Shown here: one piece after another, positions 33,407 to 46,839 of the stretch
Position numbering within the stretch: position 1 is the stretch's first letter
Layout: each line of letters begins with the position of its first letter
Assembly: GCA_022829145.1 (NCBI GenBank)
Contig: CM040763.1
Span: forward strand, 1,213,342-1,277,341
Reading direction: 5' to 3'
DNA length: 64,000 nt
From: Albula goreensis
Taxonomy: Eukaryota > Chordata > Actinopteri > Albuliformes > Albulidae
Translations under genes and position numbers: made by a program
Notes under the pieces: model-generated
Database searches by the model: none
Seen by the model: the letters and a program-made list of their open reading frames with translations, nothing else
Told to the model about the DNA's origin: nothing

Positions 33407-34380
33407 GAGGTTTTATTCTGTTAGAGGACTGCAGTTCTTATGCAGAAGATTACAGATCTGCAGAGCTGTGCAGTCGTGGTGCGAGAGCACTGCAGTTCTT
33501 ATGCAGCATGCTACACATGCTAAGTGCTGCGATTTACCTGTTTTAATATTGAGTGGCAAATGAAGCCATGAGTTCATAAAGAATAGCCAGTAAACGTTGT
33601 TCCAGACAGTACCTCGGTGTGACGGCATCTCTGAGTGTCTGGGGTGCTGTTCTGAAAAGATTTGTACATTTGGAAAACTAGTTATGCAGTTGTGCAGGGG
33701 TGTTGATTTGAATGACAAGGAGGCTGTAACCGTGTCTACCACAACCCCCCCCATCATGCTATGGGTCACCTGGCCACACTCAGGTCAGGTACAGCCTCGT
33801 TTTGAATTAAAATACCGAAGGAAGCTGCCGGGCTGTCTTTGGTCTTAAGACATGAAACTGCGGTCCTCATTCACTGTGGTCATTATCTAAAGAGCGGAGG
33901 CTGTTACCCACCGCGTCCTGGCCGAGCTCCAACAAAAACTCTCCCTCAGCATCTGGTCATCTAATCACCTGTATCTGATTGGCCACAGAATCCTTCGCCT
34001 TCTGAGAACGGAGAGAATTGAGCTCTTGATCGAACAAACAGGTTTGATAAAGATCGAACAGCCTAAACAAGAGAGATAACACAGACATTGGGGGGGGCAG
34101 GATTAGGGTTAGGTACAGAGACACAGGCAGTCTAGCTGAGCGCCCAGGGGGTGAACGCCCCCCACCCCGGGGACACCTGTGATGGTGTCGCGGAAACAAC
34201 AGGTGGGTGAGCTCAGAGCGTGCCTGTTGGCTGCGTTTCCTTCCTGCGGATCAAAGCGCAGACGTTCAGGGGACTCTGGGGCTCTGATGGAGGTTTTACT
34301 GTGATTCAGCGCTGGGCAGCTGGGGCAGGACGGGGGGGAGGGGCACTGCTAACCCATATACACACACACATATGGGAACT

Positions 34381-34469
<89 letters not shown>

Positions 34470-36366
34470 GGGAACTCGCACACACACACATGCACATACA
34501 TATGCATACATGCACACCCATGTGCATGCACACACACACAAACTTATGCATGCACATCCATGTACAGACACACACACACACATGCATGCACACACATGCA
34601 CGCACGCACGCACACACACAGGTGTACACACATGGCCATATGGGTACAGATAAAGAGAGACGAGGAGGTCAGTTGTGTCGAACAGGAACTCTGTTGGTCA
34701 TGTTGCTGTTCCTAATCACAGAGAACCTCTCCATCTTTGTTCCTCATCTTTATGGCACACTATTGCATCACACTTCAACCCAAAACACCGCAGGCCAATC
34801 AGCAGCACTGCGAAAACAAGAGCCTCGTTCCTCCAAGACAACATGCTGCTTTATTATTCCATAAACTGCAATCAAACGCAAAGATGGCCAGACTGGACAT
34901 ACGGCTTTTATTGACAATGGCAACAAAATGCACATTTTTCTTCTTTTTTTTAAAATTGGTGACTCAACTGTAAACAAATATTAAACAGACAAATATTGGG
35001 TGTATTTCATAACAATATGACTTAAACAGACCAGTGGACCGTCCTTGAACACGCCAAGAGCTCCACGTAGCAATAATCAGGGAAATATGGACAATCGGTT
35101 AACCCAGCTGTGGGGGGGGGGGGGTTACATAACCCTGAACTCACAGAGCAGGAGGTTATGGCCCAGTTATTCAACACCAAACCCATCTGAGCATGCTGTA
35201 TCCAACGTCTAGGCTTATCTTCACATCTGTCTCCAGTGTTGCATAAGGCGTTTTATGACCCTGGAGAAGGCCGAAGCACGGGCCTACAGTCACCTGAGTT
35301 ACACATCTAGAAACTCAGGTTCCTTTGTTTGAGGGATCAGGGAAATAACAGGCTTTCCATGACTCCAGAGAAGAGTTTATCCCAAACCAGGGTGTTCCCA
35401 GCTCCGCTGCTCAGGAGCCACAGGGTCTGCCGGCTTTAGCTTTCACCGTTAAACTAACAAGTTTACACCCAAGAAACCGGGTGAGGTGAGTTTACAGTGG
35501 AATCTGCTGCAGTTATGTATCAAATACACACTGAGTAACGGCAGAGACCAGGCAGGCCTGTGAGAACGCCTCAGTGAGGGCTGGAGGCCGAATCACACAG
35601 ATTTCCCAAAACGGAGAACTCCGCTGAATGCCGGTCTTCCGTGTTTGTGCTGGCACTGTACTGTGAAACACTCCACTCACATCCTGCCAGATCGTCAGCT
35701 GATGGACACAGTGGACTCATCACTCACATGAGATTGACAGCTCCATGTGGACAGCAGATCTCATGGTGTGACGGTAAGACTGTGTTAGACTGCGAGAGAT
35801 TGAAGCATCAGTTCTTTTAAAGCTCAGATTTGTGTGATATCTGTGTCAGCACCAATCAGAATGTCATCATCGCAGCCATGGAACTATTGAATTTCACTCG
35901 TGTGAAATTGATGGCACACAGTCTTTAAGATAAACATGCTGATGTTCACTCAGGATACTGCGCTCTGTTTCCACCGCTGTTCTGTGAGCGTGGAGCACTG
36001 AGCCAGCACCCTTGCATCACTTTCACTGCACCCGAAGCCAAAGTCCAGGGGGACACAGACGTTTCAAAAATCATTTTCTGTCAATGTTTCTGTCTGTGTC
36101 CACATCAGAGTGCTAAACTACTCTTGCTGGACTCAAGAGCTGCACAGCTCTAACAATGAAATCATTATGTGCTTAACAAAGTGCAATGTTTCATCTTCAC
36201 TCTTTATTCGTGTTTTATAAAAGTTATACAGATATCTATTAGTTATTTACTTAAAATATTCATGTGGTACGAGTGGTTATCTGTGGAAATGTACCTAAAC
36301 ATCACATCTGTACGTGGATTTGGAAAACAAGGAGCCGATTGTGAAGACACAGACATTTAAGGGAAT
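33221..36366. other. Non-coding region around 33-36 kb
   Basis: Contains CA then GA microsatellites at 33343-33412, a duplicated GACTGCAGTTCTTATGCAG-like block (33427 and 33490) and CA repeats. From 34960 to 36360 the sequence is unremarkable. No exon was recognised. Confidence 0.5.
34357..34622. repeat. CA microsatellite flanked by duplicated TATGGGAACTCGC
   Basis: A nearly perfect CA tract (34385-34466) with TATGGGAACTCGC on both sides, then ACAT/GCAC-rich sequence to 34622. The duplicated flank suggests that the CA tract expanded inside a repeated unit. Confidence 0.93.
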
Positions 36367-36503
36367 TTAAGCACAGAAATGTAGGTGCATGAAGCATAGA
36401 CATTTAAGATACATATTTAACTTCACATGCCAAATGAAGTTAAACATATATGCCATATGTATCTTTGCTAAATTACTGTATGTCCCTACATTCCTGTGCT
36501 TAA
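36367..36503. mobile_element. Palindromic MITE-like element
   Basis: The 24-base ends (36367-36390 and 36480-36503) are inverted copies matching at 21 positions, starting TTAAGCACAG. Inner blocks AGATACATATTTAACTTCA and TGAAGTTAAACATAT/ATGTATCT also pair, so most of the 137 bases can fold into a hairpin. There is no reading frame. It lies 16 bases from the large 47-bp array. Confidence 0.6.
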
Positions 36504-36519
36504 TGAGTTTAAATGCTGA

Positions 36520-38538
36520 AACCATTACACTACACTGTAACCTCTGAGCTACAAGCCCAGCTCCCTAACCATTATACTACACTGTAACCTCTGAGCTACA
36601 AGCCCAGCTCCCTAACCATTATACTACACTGTAACCTCTGAGCTACAAGCCCAGCTCCCTAACCATTACACTACACTGTAACCTCTGAGCTACAAGCCCA
36701 GCTCCTAACCATTACACTACACTGTAACCTCTGAGCTACAAGCCCAGCTCCTAACCATTACACTACACTGTAACCTCTGAGCTACAAGCCCAGCTCCCTA
36801 ACCATTACACTACACTGTAACCTCTGAGCTACAAGCCCAGCTCCCTAACCATTATACTACACTGTAACCTCTGAGCTACAAGCCCAGCTCCTAACCATTA
36901 CACTACACTGTAACCTCTGAGCTACAAGCCCAGCTCCTAACCATTATACTACACTGTAACCTCTGAGCTACAAGCCCAGCTCCTAACCATTACACTACAC
37001 TGTAACCTCTGAGCTACAAGCCCAGCTCCTAACCATTATACTACACTGTAACCTCTGAGCTACAAGCCCAGCTCCCTAACCATTATACTACACTGTAACC
37101 TCTGAGCTACAAGCCCAGCTCCCTAACCATTACACTACACTGTAACCTCTGAGCTACAAGCCCAGCTCCTAACCATTACACTACACTGTAACCTCTGAGC
37201 TACAAGCCCAGCTCCTAACCATTACACTACACTGTAACCTCTGAGCTACAAGCCCAGCTCCTAACCATTATACTACAGTGTAACCTCTGAGCTACAAGCC
37301 CAGCTCCGTAACCATTATACTACACTGTAACCTCTGAGCTACAAGCCCAGCTCCCTAACCATTACACTACACTGTAACCTCTGAGCTACAAGCCCAGCTC
37401 CCTAACCATTACACTACACTGTAACCTCTGAGCTACAAGCCCAGCTCCCTAACCATTACACTACACTGTAACCTCTGAGCTACAAGCCCAGCTCCCTAAC
37501 CATTATACTACACTGTAACCTCTGAGCTACAAGCCCAGCTCCTAACCATTATACTACACTGTAACCTCTGAGCTACAAGCCCAGCTCCCTAATCATTACA
37601 CTACACTGTAACCTCTGAGCTACAAGCCCAGCTCCTAATCATTACACTACACTGTAACCTCTGAGCTACAAGCCCAGCTCCCTAACCATTACACTACACT
37701 GTAACCTCTGAGCTACAAGCCCAGCTCCCTAACCATTACACTACACTGTAACCTCTGAGCTACAAGCCCAGCTCCCTAACCATTATACTACACTGTAACC
37801 TCTGAGCTACAAGCCCAGCTCCCTAACCATTACACTACACTGTAACCTCTGAGCTACAAGCCCAGCTCCCTAACCATTATACTACACTGTAACCTCTGAG
37901 CTACAAGCCCAGCTCCTAACCATTACACTACACTGTAACCTCTGAGCTACAAGCCCAGCTCCCTAACCATTATACTACACTGTACCCTCTGAGCTACAAG
38001 CCCAGCTCCCTAACCATTATACTACACTGTAACCTCTGAGCTACAAGCCCAGCTCCCTAACCACTACACTACACTGTAACCTCTGAGCTACAAGCCCAGC
38101 TCCCTAACCATTATACTACACTGTAACCTCTGAGCTACAAGCCCAGCTCCTAACCATTACACTACACTGTAACCTCTGAGCTACAAGCCCAGCTCCCTAA
38201 CCATTATACTACACTGTAACCTCTGAGCTACAAGCCCAGCTCCCTAACCATTATACTACACTGTAACCTCTGAGCTACAAGCCCAGCTCCCTAACCATTA
38301 TACTACACTGTAACCTCTGAGCTACAAGCCCAGCTCCCTAACCATTATACAACACTGTAACCTCTGAGCTACAAGCCCAGCTCCCTAACCATTATACTAC
38401 ACTGTAACCTCTGAGCTACAAGCCCAGCTCCCTAACCATTACACTACACTGTAACCTCTGAGCTACAAGCCCAGCTCCCTAACCATTATACTACACTGTA
38501 ACCATTGAGCTACAAGCCCAGCTCCCTAACCATTACAC
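36520..38538 (-). repeat. 47-bp minisatellite (SINE-head unit), inverted, about 43 copies
   Basis: On the plus strand it reads CTCTGAGCTACAAGCCCAGC then TCCCTAACCATTATACTACA and CTGTAAC. This is the reverse complement of the unit at 20410-20976. Units are 46 or 47 bp depending on CTCC or CTCCC, and C/T at ATTAYACT varies between units. No SINE 3' body is seen next to it; its left neighbour is the MITE-like hairpin. Confidence 0.97.
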
Positions 38539-40018
38539 AACTAACATTTCTACATGTAGGAAAAACACCTTGCTGTACATACCACACTTCTGCTGCTTCA
38601 GTCACATGGAGTGCATTAGTTACACTATGCATGCACATATTGAAAATATTCTACTGCCACATTTCGACTTTAAAGCTACAAGCGACTGTAAAGATCGAAT
38701 GGGTGAAAGAAATGCACAAACTCCAGATTTTTTTTGAGCGCTTGGAACATTTGGAACCATTTTTCCAAAGTATGACAATCAGGGATAAACTACAGGTACC
38801 GCCAAAACCTGAGGCCAGCAGATTCTTCAAACCAAAACTCAAACTGAAGGAAAGCATATCTGCAAAACCTGGCCCATTTTTGGGCAGGATGGGCACAGAA
38901 CACACAGAATGCACTCGCATGACCTGCTGATGTGGTTAACACGTTGGTCAAAACGCTGAGGCAAATGAATCTACAACACTCTGCAGGAGGTGGCTGGTTT
39001 TGCACCTAGTCTAGACTCCAGACACTCAACCTTTGATAGAACATCTGGATAGCTTTATTATCTCTTTGGGTGTAGGCTTCCTGCAATCTGATTGGTTCCA
39101 GCAGATTGTAGATGGCAATTTTGGTTACTTCTTGTGATTTAGCATCTCATACACCCACGATTATGCAGTTTGTCAGAAATCGTATCTGACCATTGGCGTA
39201 TTTAAAAGAGACATCCATGGAGGCAGGGCAGAGCTAATCCATGAAAGAGTGACATGCTAGTTAGTCATGATATCATAGTTATGATGTCACATTTTTTCAG
39301 ACTGACTACAGACACAAGTTTGATGCCCCAATCTTCAGTTCTCTCCTTTGTCTGTTACGTGTCCCTTTCACACTCTGCAAACATCAAACCCCACATGTGA
39401 TAAGACCGGTCTAAATCAACCTTCCTCTAACTTAAAAGGTTTTGTTTCTGCAAACTCTCTGAAGTGCTTGAGACAAGAGGACCAAAAAATACCATGTCTA
39501 ATAAATGGGGTGCCCTCCCCCTTTCCCCCACGGTAAAGTTTCAGCTGGTAAGCTTCGGTCTAAGTGTGTCAGTCTCCAGCAATGAGAGTCAGTGTATCTG
39601 CTGGAATTTGGAGTGTTTCAGTACTTAAGTGCTTAATTTAAATCACTGATTGGCTAAAGCGTCCACACACATTGTTCCCAGGGCCTGCACTGGCTGCGGG
39701 CTAAAAGGAAACCAGAAAAACCTGCAGACACTGCAGCCGTGCAGGACAGAAGCTGTAGACATGGATTTGGGAAGACACCCACAGTGCTGTTGGGTTTACA
39801 CCCCTCCATCGTGGAGCATGATTCATTTTACGTAAATCACAGGCGAGGGAAAAACAAAAACAAAGAAGGTTGTTAGCCATGCTGACCTTAAACGATCGAT
39901 ACGCCCCTGGGTAGAAACAAGAAGCTCTTTAGGCAAGTCATGACCAAACCGTTTTTGGCTGCGGGGAAAACGTGCGACGCAACGCCTTCCTCCAAAATCC
40001 CCGTTGACCCAGACTCAC

Positions 40019-40110
40019 CCTGCCTCGCTAACACCGATATAATGTTACCGATGGGCGGCGCGCCTGCGCACAAGACATGCATGCCCTGCGCGTACGATCT
40101 ATTTGTGAAC
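40019..40110 (-). promoter_or_regulatory. Candidate promoter and untranslated first exon of ppara (a)
   Basis: A CpG-rich patch with GGGCGGCGCGCC (40053-40064) and, on the minus strand, TGCGCAGGCGC resembling an NRF1 site. A strong minus-strand donor GCAGG|GTGAGT lies at 40019/40018. It is on the strand of ppara, about 29 kb upstream of its start exon, which starts with an acceptor and therefore needs an upstream exon. The link to ppara is inferred. Confidence 0.4.
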
Positions 40111-40925
40111 CTCTAAGTGAAACAGTGTATATAACTACACAACCAACACCTTCTAGGCGTTTTACGTAATATCTCCTCAACGTTGAAGCTGGCTCTTACA
40201 CTTAGGTTGAATCGCCAAGGGTTAAGAGTGTGAAACGCATGCTTTCACACATATGCAAATGTATTAGCCTACATGTGCAGCAATTTGTGAATATCCACAA
40301 GCATTTCGGTACAGATGTGGGCTAAGCATGAATTTTATCGAAATTAATTGTTCGATATTTTAAAGGATAATAGAAGAGTTTACACGTTGAAGAAATTTGG
40401 ATATGCATTCAACTAAAATGTGCAAATGTAGTAATTAATAGCTGACCCAAATTCAGACAAACAGCGGGAAATGCAATAGCTCAAATATGACTGGCAGCAG
40501 CTACACAATCAGTACGATCGATAGTAGCAGCTATGAATAGCTCAGCGGATACGCAGACGTGCTGAACACAGAATCTCTGCGACAATACAGGGAATGAGAA
40601 TAGGTTTAACAGCTGTGGATATGCTAACGTTACTGCAGCGGGTGGTATTGACTGATAGTCACATCTTAGTTACAGTGAGTCCATACTTATTAAGATAACA
40701 ATTGAGCAAACATTTAAAATTAGTCAGGCTATCTGTTTTGTAGCTCAGTGATTCAACAGTACTTCGCCTGTTTGAAGACGTTCCCCAATTCTAAATGTCT
40801 CAAAAATACAATCTCGAGACATGAATTTGTCGTTGCTCGAGCCCCTTGTGATCTGTAAAGTTTATGTGAATGAAATCAAAATTAGCGAATGCAATAACCT
40901 TGATTTTAAAAATGTGGGTCACTAC

Positions 40926-41225
40926 CTTAGAGGGGGCTGCCCAGTTCGACGCCGCCATATCGTCCAGATTCAGCTGCAGCGCTGTCAACGTCCAAATCTG
41001 CAAGAACGAGGAGGAGGAAAAACGCGAGTCGCTCGCATACGGCCTTGTTTGTCTGAACAGCAGTGCCGCTGTCAAAATCCTGCACTGAGAACAGCCAGCA
41101 AGCGCTCCCTGCCTGTCGGAAATGACGACATGACTGACAGCTGGAGGGATGAGTGCACACACACCTACTGACACACCTATGGTTTCAGCGAATAGGAGCA
41201 CGGCGCCTCTCTCTGGCGGAGGACG
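40926..41225 (-). promoter_or_regulatory. Candidate promoter and first exon of ppara (b)
   Basis: A CpG-rich patch ending on the minus strand at TCTAAG|GTAGTG (donor at 40925). An ATG in good context (GATATGG, 40958) opens MAASNWAAPSK up to the donor. Joined directly to the ppara start exon this frame would stop after three more codons, so it would be a 14-codon upstream frame. It could equally be the start of another gene. Confidence 0.4.
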
Positions 41226-43694
41226 CCCTCTAACATTGAACTGTGGCTCTTTTCAGCGGGAAGTCAAAAGAAAACGTAATCTCTCCGAGCAAGAACTGAG
41301 CTAATATTATATAATCGAGCCCTTAAAAAATTTGCCTCCGCAGTCTACAACTGCACTGCCATACACTGGGTATAAGAATGAAGCCGCTGTAAGCAAAGCT
41401 ACATTTCTGTCCTAAAGACTCATCTCAATGTTCCTGTTCGCTGCCACTGTTTACACCGTATGCACTTTTGTTCAGAATGAACACTGAACTTTTTGCCACA
41501 GATGTCATATAAAAATCCAACCAATTATAAACACAGGACTTGTGCATATATAAATTTCTATGGGCCCATAAGCAAACATTGTTTAGTGCCATGTGCTTAT
41601 TATTGTATGTATAAAAAGGACTCCTGATACACGCTGTGGAATCACACCTGAACACTTTGTTTTATGCAGAACATCTCTGCATGAAGCACGAGACATTTTT
41701 TTCAGCCTATGTAAGTACAGCCTATGCGGTGAGTGTGTCAGGCTGCCAGATACCTGAACAGTGTGCTCCTTATGGTCCTCTAATGGCAGCTGTTTTCTCT
41801 CACATGCATACACCAGGGACCTGCATTGATCATAAATACACATCAATATAAAAGAGGTGGAAAACTAGGAAGTTAATTATAACCTGGGTATGCATCAGTA
41901 TCGTCAGCGAATAGGACCAGTAATGTGTATCGCATCTCGTCCCAAATCTGCACAAAGGTGTTCGTAAGCCAGTTTTTCCTCAAGAACCGGCAAAGTCATT
42001 ATCTCATTTCCACTGAGTCAGCTCATGTCCTGCTCCCCAAATTTCAGAATCAGATAAGCAACGATTGGTTACACTCCAGAATTAGAGCAGGTCTATAAAC
42101 ACAGGTTTACATTGATAATAGAAACACAAAAAAAAACAAGCTAGAATATCATTTCTAAACCATTAAGGACAATCTAACCTTGTGCATCGCCATATTCCTC
42201 TCATTTCTGATGTGTGGCAGTGCAGCTTTGGTTGAAATATTGAAAATGATTCATGCTCTTACACCATTTGGAATTGGTAAGTTGGAAAACTAATTGGAAG
42301 AAATGGCTTCGAGTTAATTTCATAGAGCATTCTAGAGCAATGTTGAAACTCTAAAATAAGACTGCCATGACCAGAGATCCGGAAGTTCCGGAAGTCTCCC
42401 ACTTTCAGTCGTGACTCCCCCATTCCTGTAAATCATATCTAATATCAAGGAAATGGGTCGCTCTCCCGGAACACATGTTTTTTAAATTGCAATTCAAGTC
42501 GCGCTGGATTGAGTAATTGGTTGTCAGAAAACTCTGCAATCTCACTGGGTTTTTCAAACCTCCCGAATGACTCTCACGTTTACATAGCGCCCCTCACACT
42601 CTGCCAAAACTTGGTTTCTACTTCTCTGTCAGACATCTCTCCCGGAAATAAATTTGGCCAGGTCGGGGTGTCTGGATATAAATTATATCAAAGCTCAACT
42701 ACCTTGGCAGGACTGGACCATGACCATTTTCTGCAATGTAAAATAAACCTTTAAAATGCTTAGCAACCAGAAACTGCCAAATCGGATAACCAAACATTCT
42801 GAAATTCTCTCTTGGAATGATTCAAGCTAACAGCCCCGGCATAATGCATTCATCTTTTGAGTCAGAAATGTAGCCTTCACAGTTTGTCTTTCGATTGCTA
42901 CACATCAGTACAAGTTTATACAGCACGTTTTCAATAAAAATATTTCTAACAAATATTAAACTTGACAAAATGATTTAAAAAAAAAATAATAATAAAGTTC
43001 AACCATATGATACCTGCATTTACCTAATTACTCCTGGACAAACCCACCACGGCAATTCCCATGACACACTTGGGCATATGAATTAAATAAAAGTGTCTCT
43101 AGCGCCATCTGCTGATTAACTGCATACTGCAATAAGCGCTACACTTTCTGCTAAATGCTAGTTAAACGCGTTATAATGAGAACAGCTAAACTGTGACCAA
43201 CAGCACAGCGAAATGATTTGATTGCTGAAGTATCTTCTATGACTGCGCCTTCATTTGTGACGTAGAGTTTGTAAATCTCAGTATAGATGAAAATGCATGA
43301 TGCTGAAAAGTACTTGTGTTACACTATATTGACTTAATCTGAGCAATAGCATTGTGAGAAAGGTCTTTTACACACACACAGCAATAACACTGAAATCCCT
43401 CCTTACTCTTTAAAATCCCTGTCAGTTTGCCAGCAGTCTGTGCTGGCATTTATTCCTTATATTTGTCCTTATTTGACCCATCTGTGCTTGCAGGCTGCAA
43501 AGTAAATGATTGTTGAGCATAGACTTCAGGAAATGGGATAATGAGGTTTCATTTGAACAAATATGGGAAGAGCTATCATATAGTATCAGTGACTCATAGA
43601 TGTGGACCAATGACTGCATTGGCTGTAGCAGTAAGATCACTTTTGATTGGTCCAATGATGACAGGTGAGGACTCACTCTTCCTTAGTAGCCTTC

Positions 43695-45545
43695 CACCAT
43701 CACTACCATGCTGTAGCTCCAGAGTATGGCCCTCACCCATCACTGCCATGCTGTAGCTCCAGAGTATGGGCCTCACCCTTCACTGCCATGCTGTAGCTCC
43801 AGAGTATGGGCCTCACCCATCACTGCCATGCTGTAGCTCCAGAGTATGGGCCACACCTTCACTGCCATGCTGTAGCTCCAGAGTATGGGCCTCACCCATC
43901 ACTGCCATGCTGTAGCTCCAGAGTATGGGCCTCACCCATCACTGCCATGCTGTAGCTCCAGAGTATGGGCCTCACCCATCACTGCCATGCTGTAGCTCCA
44001 GAGTATGGGCCTCACCCATCACTGCCATGCTGTAGCTCCAGAGTATGGCCCTCACCCATCACTGCCATGCTGTAGCTCCAGAGTATGGCCTCACCCATCA
44101 CTGCCATGCTGTACTGCAGAGTATGGCCCTCACCCATCACTGCCATGCTGTAGCTCCAGAGTATGGGCCTCACCCATCACTGCCATGCTGTAGCTCCAGA
44201 GTATGGGCCTCACCCATCACTGCCATGCTGTAGCTCCAGAGTATGGCCTCACCCATCACTGCCATGCTGTAGCTCCAGAGTATGGACCTCACCCATCACT
44301 GCCATGCTGTAGCTCCAGAGTATGGCCCTCACCCATCACTGCCATGCTGCTCCAGAGTATGGGCCTCACCCATCACTGCCATGCTGTAGCTCCAGAGTAT
44401 GGGCCTCACCCATCACTGCCATGCTGTAGCTCCAGAGTATGGGCCTCACCCATCACTGCCATGCTGTAGCTCCCTCAGCCATGCTGTATGGGCCTCACCC
44501 ATCACTGCCATGCTCCAGTAGCTCCACCCTTCAGTATGGCCCAGAGTCACCCCATCACTGCCATGCTGTAGCTCCAGAGTATGGGCCTCACCCATCACTG
44601 CCATGCTGTAGCTCCAGAGTATGGGCCTCACCCATCACTGCCATGCTGTAGCTCCAGAGTATGGCCCTCACCCATCACTGCCATGCTGTAGCTCCAGAGT
44701 ATGGACCTCACCCATCACTGCCATGCTGTAGCTCCAGAGTATGGCCCTCACCCATCACTGCCATGCTGTAGCTCCAGAGTATGGCCCTCACCCATCACTG
44801 CCATGCTGTAGCTCCAGAGTATGGCCCTCACCCATCACTGCCATGCTGTAGCTCCAGAGTATGGCCTCACCCATCACTGCCATGCTGTAGCTCCAGAGTA
44901 TGGGCCCTCACCCCATCACTGCCATGCTGTAGCTCCAGAGTATGGGCCACCCATCACTGCCATGCTGTAGCTCCAGAGTATGGGCCTCACCCATCACTGC
45001 CATGCTGTAGCTCCAGAGTATGGCCCTCACCCATCACTGCCATGCTGTAGCTCCAGAGTATGGGCCACACCCATCACTGCCATGCTGTAGCTCCAGAGTA
45101 TGGACCTCACCCATCACTGCCATGCTGTAGCTCCAGAGTATGGGCCTCACCCATCACTACCATGCTGTAGCTCCAGAGTATGGCCCTCACCCATCACTGC
45201 CATGCTGTAGCTCCAGAGTATGGGCCTCACCCTTCACTACCATGCTGTAGCTCCAGAGTATGGCCTCACCCATCACTGCCATGCTGTAGCTCCAGAGTAT
45301 GGGCCTCACCCATCACTGCCATGCTGTAGCTCCAGAGTATGGCCTCACCAATCACTGCCATGCTGTAGCTCCAGAGTATGGCCCTCACCCATCACTGCCA
45401 TGCTGTAGCTCCAGAGTATGGGCCTCACCCTTCACTGCCATGCTGTATCTCCAGAGTATGGCCCTCACCCATCACTGCCATGCTGTAGCTCCAGAGTATG
45501 GCCTCACCCATCACTGCCATGCTGTAGCTCCAGAGTATGGGCCTC
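43695..45545. repeat. Minisatellite, 40-bp unit, about 46 copies
   Basis: Unit CATCACTGCCATGCTGTAGC followed by TCCAGAGTATGGGCCTCACC, with GGCC/GGGCC/GGACC variants. Around 44465-44560 the units are scrambled and shortened. Short frames such as 'MGLTHHCHAVAPEYG' repeats are by-products. Confidence 0.97.
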
Positions 45546-46710
45546 TTACTGTGTTCCCATCTCATTCTGCCCATCAGACTGAAATGTGCTTTTAACCCAC
45601 TGCTTAAGTTTTAACAATGGCAAGATTTACCATCAGACTCATGACTGTGTTTCAGACTTTCAGTGTGTTATCAGTTTGTGAATCTTTATCACTGATAATA
45701 GACCTGTTCTTGTTTTTCTGGCTAAACAGGCCAGGCAGGGTTTTAGTGGAGATTTTCCAACTGCACCGGCTCCACTCATATCCTCCTGTCATGGTGAATC
45801 ACTACCTTCATTCCCATCTATGACAATAAGTGTCACAAAGTGACATGTTTGTTGTTTTTGATAATGATACCTGAGATTGTGTTTTTATCTTTTAAAACTG
45901 GTTTTGCCCGCCCCACTATGACTGATTGGGTTCACATGAAGTTCACAGAGACAGAACTTTCACCACATTGATCTGAAGGCAAGAGAAACCATGCTCCGAC
46001 AGCTGCTCCTTAACTACACATGAATGGCGGTTAGTCACGCAGACATAAGCGTATAATATCATAAAACATGCAAACCAGAAGCTGTGTAGATCCACCGACG
46101 ACCACCAATTAGGCTTTTCCTCTCCAGAACTTAGTTTTATAAAACAAACTTTACTGACCAGTCTTGGATTTTCAGGTCCAGTGATCACAGAACTCAATTA
46201 CAGAATATACAAAAACAATCATGGATAAATTTCTGATACAAAATGACAATAAACTGCACTTATTTTCATGTGTACATAACTTTTTTAACTATATTTTTTA
46301 TTTGGGGTCTTGATTGATGAATGCAGTCCATTATTATTTATTGAATGTTAACTGTGAGCACTGAAAATCAGCAGTAAAAGAAAAACGACTTATCACTGAT
46401 GTTTCCATGATTAGACACTAGATGGCGGTCAAGCCTACTTCATAAAATTTTATCAGTCAGGCAGTGTGTCAGTGAGGTCACAGACATATGGCAGCTTCTT
46501 CCAAAGTTGAGAAACTTTATGACTTGGATGACATTGAACATTTCTGAGATGTTTAACCTACCTCCTTATTCTTAGTCTACTTCTTTATTCTGCTTATCTA
46601 AAATATTTGAGTGAGACCATCAGTGAGGGTTATACTCACAGGCTTCTTGTTCATCTAACGCACACTGATGAGAGTTATACAGCTATTCCAGTGCTTATAG
46701 GGATGTAGAA

Positions 46711-46796
46711 GTGTTTGTGTGAGCGTGTGCGTGCTGCTGCCTGTGTGTGAGCATGTGTCTATGAGGATAAGTGTTTGAGAACGAGTGTGTGTGACA

Positions 46797-46839
<43 letters not shown>

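Larger units (their letters stand above)
38539..43694. other. Non-coding region containing candidate ppara first exons
   Basis: Apart from the two CpG-rich patches annotated separately at about 40.0 and 41.0 kb, I see no recognised exon. The sequence to the right of 41.3 kb is AT-rich. A duplicated CCGGAAGTT/CCGGAAGTC motif stands at 42379-42395. Confidence 0.45.

Noticed and set aside
38505-38930. 141-residue frame starting at the end of the 47-bp array
   Set aside because: Starts inside the repeat, has no recognisable domain and no splice or promoter context.
43695-45545. Zinc-binding HHCHAV repeat protein
   Set aside because: The histidine-rich repeats change frame between units because of one-base length variants; a tandem DNA repeat explains them.
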